Assembly: GCF_021130785.1 (NCBI RefSeq)
Contig: NC_060213.1
Coordinates: forward strand, 68,463,001-68,527,000
Direction of reading: 5' to 3'
Length of the DNA stretch: 64,000 nt
Origin: Homalodisca vitripennis
Lineage: Eukaryota; Arthropoda; Insecta; Hemiptera; Cicadellidae
The translations under genes and the position numbers were made by a program. This document shows, one piece after another, positions 58,247 to 64,000 of the stretch. Below the pieces are notes generated by a model. That model was not told the origin of the DNA. It did not search any database and worked only from the letters and a program-made list of their open reading frames with translations. The first letter of the stretch is position 1. Each line of letters opens with the position of its first letter.

Positions 58247-60839
58247 GCTGTTGTACTGCTCAAGCCCGGCACCACATCACACCTCTGTGGTATTCTCAAC
58301 TCTGAGTTAGTTTGTAATGTGTTGCCCACCGCAAATTACGTATTCAACAGACCTATTATATAAGGACATTGTATGGTGGCAGTGACACTTTCATATTATT
58401 ATGTTTCGATATTCACCCTAAAGTGTCGAGAGCCGGTTTTCACTGATTGACTTAAACTTAATACGGGAATTTACGACGAAAATCCAAGGCAGAAATTGTT
58501 CCTCAGAGTTATTTATATTACCTGGATAAACTTAAACTGACCGTCAGAATAATGAAATTTATACACGGTGTAACTAAATCAAAACTCTTTACACAAACTT
58601 TGCATTAACGCTTCTTGGACCAAAAGGAGCGAAGATTGTATGCAGTCAATTGTTAATTATTTCTTTTTTATAGAGTAAAGAAGGTTTTTACAATCTTATT
58701 ATATTTTACATCATTAAGCTTACAGACTGCCATTAACAAAACGCAATGATGATATTTAAATGGCTTTCTTCTTAAGTTTACACGCCAATAAAATTAATTG
58801 TACCGAATTTCAGTTTTATATCTTACTGGTTTTTGATAGAAATACAAAATAAATAAACATGTGTACATAAGTCAAACAAAAAAGTTCCACTAAGGGTTGC
58901 ATTTAATATTTAGCACCTCTTGCTAACATGTAAGGATATCGAATAATTTGTGTAGAGAGTATTATTAGACGCCAGAGAGTATTAACGCAACATAGCAAGC
59001 TAAAGGGGCTCAAAGTCGTCACGTTATGTGTGTGTATGAGGTGACCTGACGCTGATTTAACATTTATTTCCGTATCGGACTAATAATATTTTGGTATAGT
59101 TATCCATGTGTGTGATAATACATATACAATATACATAAAGTACACATTAAATGAATATTTCATCCTCATACTTGTTATTTTAACAACCTTTAATTTGCTG
59201 TACAATATGTTTCATTTAACATTTTTGGGGCACAGGAATGTAGTTTTCTAATTTGAACATTTTGTGCTGTAAGAAACACTTCCAAACATGCTCATATGAC
59301 ATACCGTTTATAAGCTTATCTTGTGCCCCTTCAAGCAAAAAATATGACACATACAAGTATAATTACAAAATCACAATTGTCAAAAAGAAAAAAAATACTC
59401 AAAACATTTACAAAAACTCTCTGCCATTTTTACATAAGATATTTTCAAACTTTTTGTTTCAGAATTATTCATTGTTCCAAGAATTTTGAAGTATGTGACA
59501 CGTACACTATCTTGCAATTTCAAATTTTTTATATTCGAATTTTGTGACCTTATTTTTGGCACAAACAGTATGAGATTTATTAAGATTATTTCATCGTTCT
59601 GTATAAAACTATTTAACCACATCTGATTACGACGGTATGGTCAGAAACACCGCAGATATGCTTTCAGACGTTTGTCTTTTTTGTACCTTTTTTATTAGCG
59701 TGTTCTTAAGTAAATTATACTAACTATTTAAGTCATGCAGATATTTGTATAAGCTTTAAGGGTATAGTTTTGAAAAAAGAGAGCTTTGAGGCTTACTGTC
59801 TAGAGGTTATCTTCACATAAGCATATATTATGACACTCTTACCTTAATTTTACAAGATTGTCATTATTTTTCTGGTTTAAATCAATTTTATAACAGATCT
59901 AGTAGTATGGAAATGGAAACACCAGATGCTGGAATTGTTAAATTCTTTTCCAAACCGACGATCATATTGTAATATTACTTTACAACTTTACTATAGTTCA
60001 CCATAGAATACTAAATAGCTTGGAGCACAGGAAGTGAAAGAATCTTGTAGGATGTTTTACTATGTTTTAACAATTGTTGTTAAATATTAAAATTTGTCGC
60101 ATCTATTTAATTGCCTCAGAATCTTTTAAGTACGTTAAGCCGGATTTTCCATGTAATGTGAATTGTTGATCAACTGTTATTAAAATTTAAATTTCGTAAC
60201 CCGCTAATTGAAACAGTGTTATTGCATTAAATTTAGGTTAATATTAGGAGGGTTTTTACCAAAGATTAATTTTTAATTTTCCAATGCTTATTTTATATTT
60301 TTTATTACGACTAGGTTGTGTTTAAAAGAAGGGAATGAAACATAATTTTAGAATAAACACGTAAATTAGCTCTTATACTGAGTGTTTTAGCTAATAGTCG
60401 ATAGCGTTATGTTCGGCCTATCTAAATGCTCAATTAGTATTAGTTGTCCTAAATATTTAATCATTCAGTTTTGGTATAGAAATTACAGGTAATATCTGTA
60501 CATTCTAACGTGGTGCAAAATGTTATAGTTGTGTTACGAGTTGTGTTATAGTGATTACGATCGTTAATTCATTACGTACATAAACATTAGACTAAAATGC
60601 TATGCCATGTGCTATCTATCATTATATTTTTATCACATAAACTCTAAAATATTGTGTAAAACCCATAAAATGTGAAATAACAGATTGGCTTTACACAGAA
60701 AGGATTAACGTAGAAGAAAGATATCCAGTTCTTTCAGTACCCATTATTCATGAATTAAGATCCATTTTTAAACGGCACATATAACGAAAAGGAAACAATG
60801 TAAGGCATTAATATTCTATATTTGAACCTGTCATCATCC
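58247..60839. other. AT-rich host DNA, nothing recognised
   Basis: Three overlapping short ORFs at 59253-59622 on both strands are low-complexity. Nothing else is supported. Confidence 0.5.
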
Positions 60840-60955
60840 AGCAACACTGCCTATTATCATAAGTTGGATTGGACCCATTATATTACTGCTCCTATGTAAT
60901 ACATCAGGCTCAGGGCTCCGTATTAGGTCTCCTACCGAGATTTAACACCGCATAT
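60840..60955 (-). repeat. Dispersed repeat family A, copy 2 (inverted)
   Basis: The reverse complement reads GCGGTGTTAAATCTCGGTAG, GTATTACATAGGAGCAGTAA and AATGGGTCCAATCC, following 21155-21312. Confidence 0.55.
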
Positions 60956-61828
60956 AGCTTGTTGTATTGCAATTTATATTTTTTACTTCATTTATAAAGG
61001 TATTATGATTAATTGTATTGTTATTTGGTAAGTGTTTGACATAACGAATTTACAACTACTTTAACTTTCTGTCTGTATATACTATATCTCGAGAAAAATC
61101 TGACCCGACAAGAAATCATCGAATTTAAAAACAGTATATTTAATAATAATATATAGTTAAAGTCTATGTTAAAATAAACCATTCATACCCGAGCGTCAGG
61201 AGACACGTAAGTTAGGAATCACAAAAACTATGTTGTGTGTCAACTTCACTAACTCTAAAATATCCACTTAATAAACACAAAAATAATTACTTTGTTTTCT
61301 GAATTACTAGTTATTATTCCGTGTTTAAATGTTAGTAATTACTTATGTGTTTTCTTAAAAGGAAATATTCCAAATTCGTTTGAAAATTTTTTTTGAGTCT
61401 CGACATGTAATTGATAGCTTGCATCCTAGGATACAGTAGAGGTCGTGTATTGTCTAAGGAAATACATTTGACAATTAACCCCTCATAAATGATCCCAGAT
61501 AAGAGCCAACGTTTACACCAAACTACAACATAATCAATTCAATTTGTTATAGAATTAAAATGAACATTAGTGACAAATGGTCCACTAAGAACACAATGCA
61601 TTCTCAATAAGTTATTAATTATACATATGGACCATAGAACAATATTATAACTGCTAAATGTGATGCACAAAAACACGCTCAAGGCTGCTCCAGATAAATC
61701 GAAAAGTTACTGATTTTGAACTGTAATTATTTACAATTTAGTAAATATTAACCGAAATGTTACTGGTCTATATCTGCATTCAACTAGATGCGATCTCTCA
61801 CAGTCACCAGACCAGTTTGGTGCACATA
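60956..61828. other. AT-rich host DNA, nothing recognised
   Basis: No ORF, repeat or RNA gene could be supported. Confidence 0.45.
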
Positions 61829-61978
61829 TGCTCCATTTCTATAATTTTATTAGGATTTTCAATTTGATATTTAAATCTATTGATTAAGAATATCATCTCT
61901 TGATTATCACCACTTATACCACCTTTCCAAATATTACTTTAAAATATACCTAGTTTTCGGGATTATCAATTGCGATCA
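61829..61978 (+). repeat. ~150-base direct repeat, copy 1
   Basis: GATTTTCAATTTGATATTTAAAT, CTCTTGATTATCACCACTT and GTTTTCGGGATTATCAATTGCG recur in order at 63304-63459, about 80 percent alike by eye. Confidence 0.8.
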
Positions 61979-63170
61979 GTATCATATGAGTGTTGGTATG
62001 GGGCCAACCACCACCTCTGTCGCCACTACATTGTCTGTTAGCCTTAATGCTTACACGTCAACAATACTGTGTACATACTCAATGAGACATGGATCATGTT
62101 TGCTTCATAACACTGATCAAAGCTTGGCCGTGACCATTCGACTAATCAAGTCAACCGAATTATCTACTACACAGATCAATTTTCTCTGTTACTACTTCTG
62201 TGAGCAACGGTGCAACTTTACTGAAGTCAGTCAGAAAAAGCCAGGATTAGCACATATTCATTGGCTTTTTTAAATATAATTACGTTTTACGCTACTAAGA
62301 CACATATAACTTTTGCAGCCAATCTATAACCATGATAGATGTAACTTATTGATAAGAATAACTTGCCCTAATTGATAAATATTTTTTTAACTAAATAATA
62401 ATCAAACGTGTTCTCTACATATGAGTATAAGGTCAAAACAGGAACTATATTACGTCATAAGCTTATAGTGTTAATGTATCGTGTTAGGACGTTTTATGTT
62501 TATCCTTATTACGTACTGCTGTAACATGCTATATTAAACATAAGACTAATTATTTTAAATCCATGTATTAATAAAAAAAATTGACAAAGCAAGGAAAACA
62601 TATGACGAAAATACTTATAAGGTATTTAAGTTAATGTAATTTATTGGTTGAACTGTAATAATATCAGACTAGCTGTTCCTTGTATACATTTTGAAAGTAT
62701 ACAACGTTTTGAAATTCAAGAATCAAGTTGAAGTCATGAAGAGATTGCAATGAGGCACATCTTCATTTTACGAACGAGGATAAATCTTCATTTCATATTT
62801 TACTAATGCAAGGAACATTTAGATGGAGTGGTTTCAAAATTATAAAAACAAAACACAAAGCTTTTAGCAACAGTCATATTTCTTACTTGGAAATCGTAAA
62901 TGCGTCTGACAGATGAGGGTTGTGCAGCTGTTACTTCAACACTATGTTTTTTGTGATACATATACGTTACATTTTGTTGTAATAAATTCATAAATCAGTC
63001 AAAATATAGACATTGTACATAAAAGTAGTTATATTTTATGACTCAACTATAACTCAATATTTTTTAGAATATCACATTAAAATCTTTGGAAAGCTATATT
63101 TCAGCTGTATATACATCAGTGTATAATTTGAATCTGAACAAATTTGTTTGCGTCCTACGGGACCTAACCT
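61979..63170. other. AT-rich host DNA between direct repeats
   Basis: The ORF at 61986-62273 is slightly less AT-rich (TTTSVATTLSVSLNAYTS) but not recognisable. If the flanking direct repeats are ends of one element, this would be its interior; it shows no retroviral or transposase motif. Confidence 0.4.
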
Positions 63171-63174
63171 AATA

Positions 63175-63210
63175 TAATACTGTAGGTGCAATGTCGCACC
63201 TACAGTATTA
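63175..63210. other. Perfect 15-bp hairpin
   Basis: TAATACTGTAGGTGC and GCACCTACAGTATTA pair perfectly around the 6-base loop AATGTC. Confidence 0.9.
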
Positions 63211-63303
63211 GACGTGGTTGTATTACTGTACTGTAGCTATTTTCTCAGATACTCAAACTTGTGCAAGTTAGTAAGAGGCTATATGTTATGTTTAAAAGCA
63301 AGA

Positions 63304-63459
63304 TGCTCCATTTAGTTCTGTACATAATTTTCTTATGATTTTCAATTTGATATTTAAATATTTTGATTACGAATACCACCTCTTGATTATCACCACTTTA
63401 TACCACCTCCTCATACATTACTTAAAAATATACCTCGTTTTCGGGATCATCAATTGCGC
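63304..63459 (+). repeat. ~150-base direct repeat, copy 2
   Basis: The partner of 61829-61978, in the same orientation, about 1.48 kb away. Confidence 0.8.
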
Positions 63460-64000
63460 TAAGTATTGAAATTATTATTTCAATTTTGTGTGTGGTTATA
63501 ATAGGCAACATAATTGTATGTATGTTACTTGCTATTAAGAGGTGTTTTAGTGTGACAGTAAGCCTCTTTCAAATACACTAATGACATCATATAATAGGTA
63601 AGTGACAAAATTATTGTAGTATAATCTAATAGCCGCTCTGGAATAGAATTAAGGTTTATATATCACCATGGTGGAGCCCTAAGTTAGAGAGCAAAACTAA
63701 TTGTGTGACCACTATTGAAAATATTCAATTGACGGATGGAAACTAAAAGGAATCAAAGAAAGTTGGTTTTAGCTTTATATTAGATTTAAGATGTACATAT
63801 GTATTTTTATGTTAATTATCAATAGAGGTTTTTTAATATTTCAGAAACCAAATTTATGTAGCCTAATACACGATTTTTTTATGTAAAACTGGTTAAACAT
63901 ATAAATATAGAATACAAGCTCATATTGAATCATTGAATTAGCAAAACCGAATCGAAGCCTTAATGGATTTTTTCAATAACCCAAATACATACTTGGTCTT
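63460..64000. other. AT-rich host DNA to window end
   Basis: No gene, repeat pair or RNA signal is seen. Confidence 0.5.

Noticed and set aside
61829..63459. LTR retrotransposon bounded by the ~150-base direct repeats
   Set aside because: The 1.3 kb interior has no gag, protease, reverse transcriptase or primer-binding site, and the repeats do not begin TG or end CA.
1..64000. CRISPR array, prophage or bacterial operon
   Set aside because: No regularly spaced short repeats, no Shine-Dalgarno-led operons, and SINEs plus microsatellites point to an animal genome.

Overview
The window joins two unlike kinds of DNA. Bases 1 to about 11,270 are gene-dense, with short ORFs packed on both strands, and read as part of an integrated large DNA virus of the Polinton/Maverick (adintovirus-like) type. 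The remaining ~53 kb is AT-rich DNA with no protein gene I can support. It carries SINEs, a fold-back MITE, a broken Tc/mariner-type transposase, diverged dispersed repeats and microsatellites. This fits an arthropod, most likely insect, chromosome; I cannot name the species.

Viral part, left to right: two tandem zinc-finger genes (the first cut by the window edge); a BRO-family gene on the minus strand with one in-frame stop, plus a decayed second BRO fragment; a minor capsid (penton-like) gene on minus with a frameshift; an A32-type packaging ATPase on plus with a stop and a frameshift; a CACGTT-type tandem array; a virion protein with a C-terminal phospholipase A2 domain, broken by one TAG; a small basic protein with an amphipathic C-terminus; an adenain-like cysteine protease; a fibre-like coiled-coil protein; a 47-residue zinc ribbon; a W/YQxLS-repeat protein; and an intact double jelly-roll type major capsid protein. 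About 1.1 kb of non-viral DNA follows (an arthropod-type repeat and a tRNA-derived SINE-like insert). Viral genes resume at 9.6-11.2 kb: a small ORF, a zinc-ribbon protein resembling the poxvirus/NCLDV late transcription factor VLTF-3, a small probable nucleic-acid-binding protein, and a frameshifted gene. No DNA polymerase B or integrase is in view; if present they lie left of base 1.

The strongest signal is regulatory. Ten of the viral genes, on both strands, start at exactly TAAATGG behind a T-rich tract. That is the architecture of a poxvirus late promoter, where the initiator overlaps the ATG. The same element encodes the VLTF-3-like protein. Together they suggest a capsid-forming element with a poxvirus-like late transcription programme, either its own or borrowed from a co-infecting large DNA virus. 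Capsid, protease, ATPase, PLA2 and fibre form the virion set; BRO, VLTF-3-like and zinc-finger proteins form the probable regulatory set. At least five genes are broken, so this copy is probably a fossil although its major capsid, protease and fibre frames are open.

All family assignments come from reading motifs by eye; none was confirmed by a search.
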